Shown here: positions 14,001-29,000 of the stretch, piece by piece | How the letters are laid out: the number at the start of each line of letters is the position of its first letter | Numbering within the stretch: the stretch's first letter is position 1 | Assembly (NCBI GenBank): GCA_017590115.1 | Contig: JAGGNK010011225.1 | Span: 3,845,161-3,909,160 of the forward strand | DNA: 64,000 bases | Direction of reading: 5' to 3' | DNA from: Montifringilla adamsi | Lineage: Eukaryota > Chordata > Aves > Passeriformes > Passeridae | The notes under the pieces: generated by a model | Told to the model about the DNA's origin: nothing | What the model saw: only the letters and a program-made list of their open reading frames with translations | Databases searched by the model: none | Position numbers and translations under genes: made by a program

Positions 14001-17000
14001 CAACTTTTCTGCTTGCTGCTGCCAAATTCACCCTGCAGAGCAGCAGGTGTTTGGCATAGACTCCTGGGGGGCTGTGTCATCAAGGAGTGATCAACTTTGT
14101 AACAGAGAAAGTGTGTCTTCTACCTGTATGTAGGACAGATGGAAGATTTTTGTAAAACAAGGAGTTGCATGCTGCTGTTATTGGCCAGCATTGACTGCCA
14201 GAGCAACCCCAGCAGTATGGTTCATTCTCTTTGTTTCCTCTACATTACTTTCAGCAAAAAGCAAGGAGGGACAGGAAAGCTTAATCATCAGATGGACAGT
14301 CTCCACTTAATTCAAAATTCCAATTGAAAAAAAAATTCAATAAACAATATTGTGAATTAATATTCACTATCCATCATAAACAAACTGCCACAAGCATAAT
14401 AATACTTTCTATAGAAGATTTTTATGCAAACACTTTGGAAATGATCAAGATATTCATGACCCTCTAAGCAAGATTTGTCAAAAGATACTTATAAAAGTAA
14501 GAGACATCTGTGAGGGCAAGTTGTCTGTAAGAAGGAACAGTGCTGCAGTGGTGAGAATCTGCAGTATTCTTGTGATGATCCTTGGACTGGTATCCATAGT
14601 CACTGTGTTTGGGGTACCTGGATGTATAACCTCACAGCAGTGCATGTTCTCATACAAAAGCCATATTTCAGAAATATTCTCTGTCTACATTAGATGCAGA
14701 GAGGTTTGTTTTGTTTTGTTTTGGTTTTTTTTTAATTATAACAACTGTTAAACTAGCCATAGGTAATATTATACTGAAAAGTTCAAGGTTTCTGCTGTAT
14801 CAAAGTTAATTCACAGTAATTTACATCCAATTAGAGGTTATAGTTGTGGCTTTAAAAATGGCTAATCACCTAAGTTATATTCTAAGATAAAATAGTTGAG
14901 CTTTGTTCTGTTATGTGGTTTTTCACTTCCAAATACAGGTCTCATTATACACCAAAGCAACACACAAAGTGAAGCATTCTAAAGCATGTGGTAGACACCT
15001 TATCCTGTCTACAAAACTGACTTGACTGCTACTATTGAGAATGCATGAATGTTAGTGACTAAAGGATTATCCTCCTACATATTTACCAACAGTCACACAA
15101 ATTACACAGAAGATCTCATGAGAATTTAAGACCAGAAAGTGAAAAAACTTGCAACCCCATATTTACACCAAATATACTTTTTAACTACAACAAGCTTCAA
15201 GAGTAATTAAAGAATACTCAAGAGAGGACCATGCATAACAGCTGAAACGTAGTCAAAACTATTCTTTAGCTATGACTAGAACCATTCTTTCTGAGACTGC
15301 TTTGAAGTGTCATCTAAAGTCAGCAAAATGGCTTTTTTTTTTTTTTTAAGAGACGATGAACGCTGCATGGGGAAGAATTTAGAAGGTCAAGGAACAGTGC
15401 CAGGGAGAAGAAAGTAACTATTTAAGTTAGATGGGTCTTCTTGTAGTCTGTAGCCCCCAAGGAGACTCAGTCATGTCAGGTATGAACATAAAGTTCTTTG
15501 TGAGGAGCAACATTAAAAAGAACTAACTTTGCAAAATTTGTAATTCCTCACAATGAATTCTCCTCTCTTTTGTGTGTGCTCAAGCATTTAGCATGACTCC
15601 ATGATCTCCTTTTTCACACAAGGAGATAAAGCCTGGCAAGCTTCCTGCTATAGAAATTTTCAAGACAAAGTTAAAGATCTAAATAGGTAAAAGGAGAGGG
15701 GTGGGAATAATTTCCTAGTACCCACTTTGCTGCTGCTTTAAATGTGAAGAGCTTCCAAGATAAACCTTGCAGATCATCATAGTGCACAGCACAATCTGAC
15801 CTATATCTAGATATGCTCCTTTGGTACAAAACATTTCAAATTAGAATTGATTTAGAACTGAATGACATCAGCAACAAAAAGGCAGAAGGAAGGGCCAACT
15901 TTCTTATTCCTAAATATTTCCCAGTTTCACCTAGAAAAGTCTCCTATTCCTGCTACCTCCCTCAAATCTTATGTTTCAAAAGAGCACTGCAGACTATGGT
16001 TCAGCAAATATAAGAATATAGAGCCCAATCTTCTTTCAAGAGATGACTCCAAGACACTTTTCTTTAATGCATATTCTAAGATTTCCAGTAATTTTTCAGC
16101 TTCATCAATAATACCTAAGCAACAACAAAATACTAATTTGAATGAAATTAGAAATATTACATATTATCTATATTGTAGAGGAGCCCAAATATCTCCATTA
16201 TAACTTCATTTGTCTGCAGTGGTTTTTATCATAGTACACTGTGAAATAAATATGAAAAATCCCTCTTAAACTACTTTAAATGAAAGTCAGAATTGAGCAT
16301 GTGATCAATCTTCAGATACAGATACACATATTTATGCAAAAGAATTACAGTTCTAATGATTTCCTTCTTAGTGAATGTCAGATATATACACAAGCACCTT
16401 CCCTCCCTCCTTGTCATATTCACCATGATGCTCTATTTGAATAATATTTCATTGACCTTTAGCCACAAAGAGTGAGGAAATACATCAATTTACTTAGTAA
16501 GTTGGCAACATTAAGGCCAAATCAAAAGCTACAGAGTTATATACAAACATATACATTGTAAGCACCCTTGAACCATTAAAATGTTTAATGTCTTTTCATG
16601 ACTGTAATAATGTATTTAAACTGTTTCCTTCCTTCCTTCCTCCCCACACCAGTATTAAAAATTACAACAGACTTCACATCTATCAGCTAGCAATTTCCCT
16701 ATTTTCCAATATTTCTTAAAACAATTTCCTTTTTTTTCTCATCAGTTCTAATATATTTAGCAAAATATTTTCCCCCAAATTAATTTGGGCTAGTCCATCT
16801 AGCTTTAGAACAGGCATTGGAATGAGCCCTTCAACCTGTAGCATCTAAACAAAATCCCCCAATACTTTGTGGAGTTCCTAAAGACAACATTCATTCCAGA
16901 AGAGGCAATACAATAACTTTTTGCACACATGCCAATATCTGCGGGAGTAAAGGTCAAAACAGGCATGGCCTCCTCCATCCACCAGATCCACCAGGGAATT

Positions 17001-20000
17001 AAGAGATCCATTCCACTGAAAAGCGTAATTGTGTAACCACTAATGCCTGCGGGTTTCCACTCCCTTTAAAAATTACCTCCAATAGTCAAGTAAAAAATGA
17101 AGTGGTGCTAAGCACTTTCAGTCTGTATGTGTTCCAGAAAAACCTGGAGTTATTAATCTATTGAAAGACTAGAATCAATTTGTTGAAAGACTAGAAACAT
17201 CATGGTTTCTAGTCAACATCATAGCTTGAAAAGCTATATCCATCAGTGTATTAGTTTTCATAATTCCTGACACAATAAATAAAATGCATAACTTCTTGCT
17301 ATTTATTTAAACAAATCCTCGTAAAGCAAATCTGACCCAATATTGAAAATGTGTATCATACCCAGTTTAAATGATAATAAACATGGGCTGAATTCTAGAC
17401 TCATCTGAAAAATAACTTTACATGTCCAAAGCAGTAATTCAAAGTGTCAGGTTCTGAGTAAGGGGATACAGCGTGGTTTGAACATCCTAAACAGCAACCA
17501 TTCATCAATTCCACACAAAACAGTATTTTTTTGGCTTTCAAGTAAACTCAGAATTGCTAGATTTCTTACATTTGGAAACTGTATATCCATGGTCAAGTTT
17601 CTGGGGAACAGTATTTTTTTATCCCAAAATCTCATAAAACTGTACACACTAATTCTCCTTGGGGTTGAAAAATAAGTAAACATACAAAGAATATATGAAT
17701 TTACAGATTCCCATTTCCAGCACCAATAGAATATGACATGTAAGGAAATCATTGAGATTCTAGAATCAGAGCAAAATCTTCCTGGAGAGTTAATGAAAAG
17801 AGAAAGCATACTCCAAAAAAGTTACCTCAGAAGACCTGATAAAGCTTCTTTAGAGATTTACAACAGAAGTTTTAATGCTAATGAGGATTGCCATTTGATG
17901 CTATGCTAATAATTTTAATTTTTTAACAAGTTGAGTGCTGTATTTTGGAACAAATAGAGATCTAGGAAGTTAATATATTAAAGAAATAAAAATTAAAAGT
18001 ACTATGATTAATCAATATCCTTCTAAATAACCTAAAAGCTTTACTCTAATTTTTTCAACTTTAAACAAAAAGAATCTTCAGAGTAGGTTTGTGAAGTATA
18101 AAAAACCTCACATTACATGTGAAGCTTAACACTGGTAGTAAATGTCCCATTTTTCTCCTCCTTTCCCATTCATTTAATTACTGTTTTGGAACATTAAGTG
18201 CACTCAACTTTATGCCAGGCACTTAACTCCTGCTGCTGATAAATTTGTCTAGCAAAGGATTTGGTCCTTGAAGTTAGTGCTTCAATAGACAACTTCAGCT
18301 GCAACACAACCTGTGAGTCACCTGCCTGCTCACCAATTTCTTAAAAACCAAAGTGAATATATGTTTCTTTCATTATCGAACCAATGTACTCTCTAGAATC
18401 TATGTGTCTGTGCATATTAGTGTAATTAGTCACTGGCAAATATTCAGAGGCAGGCTTGGAGTGCTGTATCATAGGCAGGAGGGAATGATGAGAAAATAAC
18501 AGCTTACGTTTCCATGCAGCTGCTCCTCTAAAGCATTCCAAAGCCCTATTTTCTTTATAGGCAGCTAAAGTGCTCACTTTCTCCAGGCACCAGCCATTTC
18601 TGAGTGGACGAACAGCAGCTGTTGAGCACTTGACAGTCATGCCACACAGTCAGGAGGGTCCACTGACAAAAACATTTGTTTTCCTCTGAGATAGCTGCAT
18701 TTCAGTTTTTGGTGGAGGAAAACCAGAGCAGCTAAATATTATTTGCAGGAGCGCTTTGATGCCTTGATCGCAAGCATATGGCAACAAAATCTGCTCTGCA
18801 ATACATGCAGACAAAAAATTAAGACAACTGAAAAGAAGGATGATCTTTCTTTCACAAATGTGATGCTAAGGCATAGAAGACTGACTATAAAGAATAGTCT
18901 AAGCCTACACCTAGATCATCTGAGGTCCAGTAAGGTTAATGTTTGTCTTCTCTCAGTGCACACAGTAACATAACTCATATCTAAATGAATGATTTTCATC
19001 AGTTTGAAGAGGGATGTGTATGTCATGTACCATGCCAATTGAGGAACTCTTGCCTAACTGCTATGAAGGAAATGACACTTCATGCAGAAAACAGGTAATT
19101 AATTATAGTTGAGGGCTTTAGCGCAATAACAACTATCCTTTAATATATTTCTTTTAGATCAAAGGAAAGATATTAAAGTTTTCAATACTCTGCTAGTAGT
19201 CTGAAGTAAAAATTAACACCAATAAGTTATGAAGGGCAAACAATCAAACAAAAGACTGTATGATAATTTCTGAGCAGTATGCAAGTAACGTGTTGTTAAA
19301 ACATGTAAAAGTCCAGGCATTGTCCTGGACAATGGATACTGCTGAAGACAAGGGGCAAAGACTTGCAAGAATCATTCATTTTCTCCAGGCTTTTATCCAG
19401 AAATACCCCAATTATCAGCTTAAAACAGTAAAAATTCAAAATATTGCCTGTCCTGATGAATACTCAATATCCCTTCCAGGAATCATACTTTTTTTCTGAA
19501 ATAGCACCTTTCTGCTGAGGAAAATGAAAACAGGCTGCAGAGAACCAGAAAGCAGCCTTCTCACATACAGTCAAGGAACTGGTTGCAAGCCACTTATTAG
19601 ACCCTGAGGCAACAGCCAGAAAAGCACTGTGTAGTAGGAAAAAAAAAAAAAATTAAAAAAAAAATTAAAAAAAAAAATAAAAAAAAATTTTCAGTTCATG
19701 CAATTTTGCTTCTGGAAAAATGAAAAGAAAACAACAGTCAGTATTCTGGAGGTTACAAGGGCAGTGCTAGTGCAATAGCTACTACTTGGGACCAATTTAT
19801 ACAGCAGGAATTGAAAGATACCGATTTCATGTCACACTACAGTTTTCTCATGTTAATAGAGACGCAATTAAGCAGAAAAGACTGAGCAGCTCAAGTCAGG
19901 TCATACTGTAAAATTCCATCTGCTGATACAGAAAAACCCATATTTTACACTGTATCTGTTTCATACTTAATTTCTGGTACCAGCTGACTTGTTGCCTCAT

Positions 20001-23000
20001 TACAGAAAAAAGTTCAACCTGCTGATCAGCACAGCTACACCTGTATCAGTAAATCCAAGAGCTCCCAGTGATATTGCCAAATATTGTCAATTTCTATGCT
20101 AGTAAGCTCTCATTTTCTTTGGCTTCTTCTGCTTGGACACTCCAAGCTTTGTGTGGTAGCTGGAGCATTTAAGAAACTGCTCCTATCTTGTGAAGTTTAA
20201 GACAGCTCCTATCCCAGCACCCAGGTGTTTCATTTATTTATACAGAATCATACAACCATTTTTAGTTCCTTCAAAGTTAAATCGTATCTCTGAATAAAAG
20301 AGTTTTTCAGAGGTACAAGACTCAAAGCATGGTGTTCCCTCACAGTTCTTCATGTGTGATAGTGAAGACATCGAAGCATTCTTAAATTTATTTTCTTTTA
20401 GGAGTTTTGTGCCCGAGATTTCATTTGCAATAGTTATTTTACTATCTGCAGTGATGTTATTGTGTTTTGAACTGGCATAACAGAGAAAAAATCCACATTA
20501 TTTAAATAAAATTTTGGTAATGAAAAACCTTATTACTAAAGCTGTTAAGATGAAATATTAGATAGTTTCTCATGTTCAAAAGGTACAATTGTTCTATAAA
20601 CTCCACAGACTAGCCAGGCAATATCTCCCCCCACAAATCTGTTCTGGATAGTTACCTTATGGATATCCTGCTTTGGAATTCCACGCAGTGTGCAGTAATA
20701 ATAAAGATGCTCCCAACCTGTTAAAAGTTCATCCAGAGCATCTTGTTGTGGACAATATCCAATAAGAATACCTTCAGAGCTAGCAGAGAGTATATCCATT
20801 TCAGACCTGTTTAAAGAAAAAGAAAAATATTTGAATGTTTAACAAATCCCATGTCCCGGGGTTCCACACTTGGGATACAAGACAAACACACATAACCTCA
20901 AGTCTGCAGATAAAGGAGTTAGAGCCTCTGCTGCAGTTACTTAGTGCAGCACCACCCACACACAATGCACACTTTTTGTCCCTTTTGGGCTAGCACAGCC
21001 ACCAGCATGTCACTGTTGTGACAGTGTGTGGGTCAAGGTCAACAGACCAACACATGAAGAAGAGACATCTATTAGAATTAATACTCACCAGTTTTAATTC
21101 TCTTATCTTTTTGGTAGTACCTGCTCCAGAGAGACACATTTCAAACCATGCATTGCTCATACTGGATATTATACTATATACAATATTATATTTGTATCAA
21201 TCTCATTGAATATTGAAGAGGAAGGACTTGAGAGAGAGGGAAATTTTGCTGAGTATTCTTTGTGCATCTGTGACCACACATACGCACGCGTGCATTCTCT
21301 AAACAACAAGAGTAAAACAAAACACAGGATATTAAATCCTAGTAACTTAAAAGACAATACAGGAAAAAGTATAAAATTATCCTGATTTAAGAGACTTTGG
21401 CCTTTACTTTGTAGCTGTACAGCATTACTTGAAATTACATTCATTGCTAAAAAGCAAGCTTGATTGCAAGGGTGTCTCATTACCCATAATGACACTAAAT
21501 CTATCCTATTTATTCCAACATCTAATTCAACACTCAGCGATGCTGATTTACATGTAGAGAAAGACCTATCAAAATGAAGATACTTAATAATAAAAAAAAT
21601 CTGAGCTTTGAAAGAAAAAAGTTTTCAAAAGATTCTGAGTAACAGAATGTTTTTCCTCCTAGTGGTTTTCTACATTTCTGATTGAAAGAACTAAATATAT
21701 GATTAATCATTTAGACACAAAGTAAATGTGTTAACTGCAGGATCTACAAATACTAGCACTAGTGAAAATATAAATATGTATCTCCTGTTAACAAGATTCA
21801 GGAGACCGGGGAGAAAAAATTCTGCATTTTACATAATGAACCACAGCATGAAAATATATTTTAATGCTATCAAAAGATAAATTAACATGATTATGACAAA
21901 CCTTGCCATAGACTAATTAAAATGGTCCTTTGCTGTTAATGGCAAAACTATAAAATCATGGTATCTTGGCTGGTTTGGCTGGTGCTACGCAAGTTATCTG
22001 CCTGTAGACACCTCTTTAAATAAAGAGGTACCAAAAAATAGAAGGGTGATAAGGGAATGAGGACAGCAAAATATTCCTCATTAATTTATATCTACTTATA
22101 GGACATTTTCAATGAAATATATACAGAATTTTTGCTGTCTCAGTTTCCAACCATACATATGGCAAATTAAACCATTTTTCTATAGTCATCTTTACCATAA
22201 GATATGGATTGAATAATCCTGATCTTTTTATACAACCAATCAGAAGCAGTGGATTCCTTATTTAATTACTTCTATCACAGCAAAATACTAATCACAGTGA
22301 AATGTTAACCAGATGCTGTTGGACATAGAGAGATGTGTCTGAGGTTTGTTTTGCTAGGAAGATTCATGCACAGGGTATTCTTTTGGTGCAGCTGTTGTTT
22401 TTTGAGAAAAAAGAGACTGAGCTTTTGATAATATGCCAAGTTCAGTCAGAAGAGAACAAATCACACTCAGGGGTAATTTCAGGGACATTTACTCAGCATG
22501 AGCCCTGTAGCTGGATAGAAACACCTTGTCTGCAATGGGCCCCTGCCATGAAGAACAAAAAGTTAAATATGGACAGCTGCAAAAAAAACCAACAGACATC
22601 TAATGTTCTTTAGTAGAACTATATTAGAGCATCCTTACTCAGTTTGCATCAGGAAATAAAAAGTGTCGTTGGTGTTAATTGTACACACAGGATTCTAGTG
22701 CTCTGCCTATGTAAAGCACTCAGTCTTAGGTGAACAGTATCCCAGCCACTGACCTTTAGCTTTCATAAAGTGAGGGCAAAGTGAGAATGCATCATTTAAA
22801 ATTCTTGCTCAGTTTGGTCCCTTATCTTGCCACTTTATCCATTAGTGCTGACCCTGAACACTTCAAGACTTCCCATTAACACTGAGATTCTACTGTATTC
22901 ACTACAGAACTTATGGACCTTTCCACCTCACTCCTCCCTCTCATCTCTGTATCTGTCAAATCAAAAACAATCCAACCAGAAGACCAAAAAAAAAAAAAAA

Positions 23001-26000
23001 AAAAGCCATATTAGGATACTTTATTTTTGTTAATGTGCAGATTAATGCCTTGTCTTCCCTCATCAACATCACAGAGGAGATTTCAAAATCAAAATTCTGG
23101 ACATTGTCATTCTGTTTTGTTTAGCCAGATCCTAAGTTTTTTTTGAAGATATAAACAATATAAATAAAAAATAGAGGAAAGAAAAACACATTTTCATTTT
23201 TAATTATAGCAGTAACAAGCTCCTGTGTTAGGAAATTGATTTTCCTTGAAATTCAGTTAATCTCTCAGATTTAATTTTTATGGGTCTAAATTAAATGAAC
23301 ATTTCAAGTAGTGATGGCTTGATACCAGAAAATCTTCTCAGTAAATGATATACTGTAAATATTTTTCTTCTTTTTTTAATTTCTGATTCAATTCATTAAA
23401 CTAATTATAATCCTCTTCTTCCTTAACAAACATCATCATATATGCTATTATCAGAATCAAATTCAAAATATATTTTTTAATATTTTCTGAATTATAGATT
23501 AGCATGCAGCAAAATGCTGACTTTATTCTCAAGCTAGAGTAAAACAGCCATTTGTTTTCTGCCCTGTTATTATCAGGATGCCATAATTTTTCACTAGACT
23601 ATTCACATTAAAAACAAGACATACAGGAGGAAAAAATCAGCTCATTTTATAAACAAAGAACATGTAAGTATGGATTCCAACCCCTCTCAGGCTTTTGTCA
23701 TAATACAGTAGACACAATGAAATCTAGTGTAATACCTAAAACTATAGCGAGTAAAACACTTTTACACTAAGCTTTTACATGAATACACAACTTTCTATAT
23801 CTTCATAATAACACAGAGTACCTGTTATCTTTAAATTCTGTTAGCAATTTTGATTACATCATCTGATCAAGTTAAGATATAAAGCATATTTTCTCCTTCA
23901 TTTTTGCCCTTCATTTTTAGACTTCGTCCTTATGCTCAGTCAATACTTCCTCTCATTAGTTAAGTTTTCCTTTAGAGTGAACAGCTGCAACAAATGACAT
24001 CACCAGAATATTTCCAGAAATCTTCATACTTTAAATATAGTTTTAAAGTTGCAGAATTGCATTTCTAGACCTCCTTTAGAAATGGTCAACACAACATCTG
24101 GCATCCTCAAGAAAAACAGCGGAGTCTAGCACTTGAAGCATGCAAGATTTTTTATTCTATCACTGTCTAAGTATTTTGGTGAGAATCATGATATTTTGGT
24201 GCAAGACATCCTGAGAAAATATCCCGGACTTAATAAGACTTTCCTCACTATGGAGTGTTCACCTTGTAGGTTTGTACTATTGAGGAAAGAAACTTGCCAG
24301 ATTTTCAAGATACTGGGATCATAAACCAAAATCAGAGTGTAGAAAATTTTAGATTCAAAGTTGTTCCTCCACTGACCATTACAAGACTTTTTACATTGAT
24401 CTATTTATTCTGTGCTTAAAGAAAGCCCTGCAATCTGTATACAGACTATATGGGGGTGGCATGGGGCACTCTGGTCAGAAAGCCTTTGCTGACACTGAAA
24501 AGAGACATAACCACTGGGATGAGTGAATATGATCTTGGACAAAACCTGTTTTCTTCTCCTGTATAAACAGGACCTGCAGTTTCCAGAAAGCCAGAGTAGC
24601 TACTGCAGAACTAGATTTGGATCTTGTTTTTTACAATGGTTACTACCAACATTGCCTATAGGTGGTTATTGGCTGTAATTCAAAGGTAAGCCTCAGTGTT
24701 GGGTTTCCAGGGACAACTTAGTACCCCTGATTTCAGTCTTATGGCTGGCTTTGGAAAAATTGTTTCACTTTTGGCTATGCTGTGCACTTTGTTTCACTTT
24801 TGTATGCTTTTTCTGCAGTTTTTCAATGCAATTAAAAGCAGTGATATATATGGTACTTACAATACCACATATATATATATATCATCTTCTACAGAGAGAT
24901 AGATTCCATTAATTAGTCAAAATGAAATATAAATTTACAAATTGCAAAAGTACTTAGACATTTCATTGTACTCATAACTGCACACTCAATTCAGTGCATA
25001 CTAATGCTCTCAATTAACATTACAAAAAATCAAGGTTAAAATATAATTAATGTAACTATAGCTTCATTATAATTAGACTAATTATACTGATATACAGTGT
25101 AAAAACAGCCATTTCAGCCATTATATTTATGTAAATTTATTCTTCCTTTCAAGTTAAGCTATTTGAACTACATTTTAATTATTTATCAAGCTGAATATCA
25201 TACCTATCAAAAGAGTAGAAGTCCTAGCTATAAAGAAATATTTTACTTTGCCCTCTTTGTAGAGCAGTTCTTTGGTCCTATGGCTTTGTAATCCAACAGC
25301 TGAGATGACTGACACAATTCAAATAGGATAGGGAATTGCTGTCATGGAGGATCTCTGTGCAGAAGGAAGATGGAAATTCATGGGAGATAAAATAATTACA
25401 TGAGGAAGGCTGCCAAATGCTTCAGTCCTTGATGGGGCAACTTATGAACAAGATGTTACCTGGTTTATTTATTTTTTTTTGCATATGCATCCCACTGCAC
25501 TCTAAGTATGAACTTAAAGTCATCTCTATTCAGCAAAGTACAACAGAAAAGATTGCAAAATAGAGGGCACCAAAAAGACAAACAAACCACCAGTCACATT
25601 ATTCATTATTTTACATTGACCTTGCCATGACACTTAAAAGGATTTTGACACTTTCTCTCTGACACTTTCTCTTCAAAGCTGTGTTTAGCGCTCTTAACTT
25701 TAGAGACGTTTTATGACACAGTGACTAAGGAGGGTTTATACACAAGTATAGAAAGGGAAAGAAAACAAAGCTTGGCCAAAGTACACACAAACACAAAAAA
25801 GTGGAACAGATGTACAGTATCTGCTGATGCATTAGCCCAGCAGACATTCAAAGACTATGAAGACTCACTTTGTTCTCCTTTGTTATACCACTTTGTTAAG
25901 TGTCAGCTTTTCTTTGTACATATTTAATGCAGACCTTACTTCTTCAAGCTGTTTGACAGAAAAAGTAACTACAAAAATGTTTACAGTTTCATTCACTACC

Positions 26001-29000
26001 TTTCATTTAGACAGCTCCCACACTGGTGGCAATCTAGTTATGGCAGTAGAGCCAAGCATGAGATAATTTTAGTCCATTTTTACTCTTGTAGAACAACAGC
26101 TGTGCTACAGAGAGCACAAAGAACTCTTCTAATTGTCAAGCAGATCATGCAGTTAATTATTAAACATATTTAAGCTTTGCAACTCTTTAAAAGCCTGTCG
26201 GTCTCTTAACGTCTTATAAAACCATACTTTTTAAATACAAGTAAACATACCTTATTCAAATAGTCTACTTTCTAGCAATTATTGATTTTGCTTTTGATAT
26301 TTCTGCCCTTTATGAAAGGTACTCCTGGCACTTTGCTATCATTATTTTGCTTCCAAGCCTTCTGAAGTAACTGTTTCAATGCTGCTTGTTTCTTTGTCAC
26401 TCTTCAATATTGAGATGCAAATATCCCTAATATGAGGACACACTTTCTAGAAGCTAAAAAGAAACTTTACAGTTTCTTTTGCACAGACATGTCACTGATA
26501 ACAGTGATATTAATGAGCTACACAAAAGAATAAAACTGCAAAATCCCCTGTGAATGGCATTATCTTCGCATGATTGTCTGGGGCTGGTGATCAATTCCTA
26601 TTACTTCGCTGACTGGACTATTTTAATCACATAACAGTAATAACTAGAAAGGTTATATAAATTTCCTAAAACATTTTCTGCTGAGGGATATGAAAATTTA
26701 AAGAAAACAGGTTTTTTGTAGACTGCTCAGCTTGTATACTATAAATGTGCATTGGTCACACAAATTGTGAGCTACACAGCTCAGGCACACAGTGCATTTA
26801 AAATATTTACTTAATTTATAGTATGTCAAAAAGAGAAAACCCCAATTAAAACAGATCAGAAGCCTTCCCTCCCCCAAAATCATTTCCCCACCAAAGAAGC
26901 CTTGTAAAAACCAATTTGCAGAAAAGATGAAGTTGGCTTTAGTATTTCATAAATATTCCCACTTAATGACACCCTGACTTATGAATCCCAGTGATACTGA
27001 AAACTAACATACATAATACCTATCTTCTATGGATTTTATTAGCATTTGTTATGAAAACAGACATAGATCTCTCTCAGATTCTTAGGAATGAGCTCTTTTT
27101 TTTGGTGGTATTAAGCATTCAGCAAACAACCAACCTAGAGGAGAACAAATCTTTTAAAAGGACTTTAAGATGTTGTGAATCTGCTTTTTTACACTCTGTT
27201 AAAAAGCAAGTTACTTCCCAGAAGCATATTTTTAAAATTTCTTTGAGACTATAGCAGAAGTACCTTGAATACAAGTTTATTATTGGTGTGTGAGGCTCTT
27301 TCTCTATAAACCCCTGCACTTCCAAGATGTTTTAGGTCAACCTTTTAAAAATTCTACTTTTTGTTCAACTTATACCTCTGAAAAATCCCATCTTCCATTT
27401 CTAGAATTCATGTTGTTCCAAGGTGCAACTGCTATCTAATAAAATTCAAGGTCATTATCAGTGCACTTACCTCAAAAAGGCACTCATTTCAAATTCAGTA
27501 TCAAGCAGGAAAATGAATACTTTTATTTGTTTGGTTTTTTGTTTGATTTCTTTGTTTTTTTAATTTGTTTTTAAACCAAAAGCTTTGAAGCATAGTTATT
27601 CAAGGAAATGGAATCTGTTATGAATTGTGGATGTTCTGCATGGAATAAAATTAGTTAGGTTCTCCAATGTTTATAATGGTAACTTTACTTATTCACTTAA
27701 TTATTTGATCATGAAGAGTACATCATCAAGGTAGGGTTAGATTGGATATTAGGAAGAAATTCTTTACTATGAGGGTGGTGAGTCAAGGGAACAGGTTGCC
27801 CTGAGAAGCCATAGATGCCACATCCCTGGAAGTGTTCAAGGTTAGATGTAGCTTTGATTAGCTAGTGGAAAGTGTCCCTGCCCATGGAGGGGGGTTGGAA
27901 CTATATGACCTTAAAGGTCCCATCCAACCCAAACCATTTCATGGTTCAGTGAAGATCCTTCCATCAGACTACAGTATCTTGTCCTTTCACAGTGACAGAG
28001 GACAAAAGATGTGTTTTTTCAAGTCAAACCCAAAAGAGGTGGGATCTACATCTAAGTAGCATTATTCATCAGGAATAGGTATCAGAGATAATGTTTTTAT
28101 GAAATCTCCTTCATGATGTAAGTTTTAAGCAAAAAAATCTAATTCTGCTGACCAAGAAATGTTCTGCGGCTGTCATCAGCAGCTGCTTTCCTCTGCTGAC
28201 TGTGGTCTCTGTGCCAGGAACACCAGGCTTCTGAGTACACTACCGGAGTAAGAAAAGGAGAAGCCTTCTTACCATACCTTCCTTCATTTATCTGAGTCAT
28301 AAATGAAAATAAATCCACCTAAAATTCCCTGAAATTAGTAATTTTAATCATTCTTAGCTGCTGAGCAATGGCTCTCCTCTTGTGCTTACCATCTCACCTC
28401 TGGAAGAGCCAGCAAACTTGCCTCTTAGTGATTTTCAGGAGTTCAGCAACACAATGCACCATGATCCGCTCAACAGCAGTTTCCAAAATAATGAAGCAAG
28501 GAACAAAGTCAGGAGGGACATAAATTTCTTCTCACAGCCTCAAATTGTTTGTTTCTCTAAGTTTAGCTACTGTATAATAGCAGCTCTAACTTAAGGTTGC
28601 CTTCTTGAATTAGCGTTAAGCTTTGAAATCTTGGGAATATGGGATTTACACTCACTTCAGTCTCTGCAAACACAAAATATTCATAAACTCGATTGACACC
28701 ACCATAGTACAAGGTGATAATTAATGTTGCCAAGGGTATTTTGTACACTGAAATTCAATTGTCTAAGGCTTTCTCTCAAACCTCCTAAATGTGTCAAATT
28801 TCATTACCTATGTTTTAGTATATGGTAAATAACATTGCATCTTAATATATGCTTTCACGTTGGATTTATAAAACACAGTATGGGAAATGAAAGTGACACA
28901 CACAATGTCCAGGGACAGCATTTAGCCTGTTGTCAAAAGCCAGTAGCTGGCTAGTTGACCTCAGAAGCATTTTTAGCCATTTAACCACAGGTACATAGCA

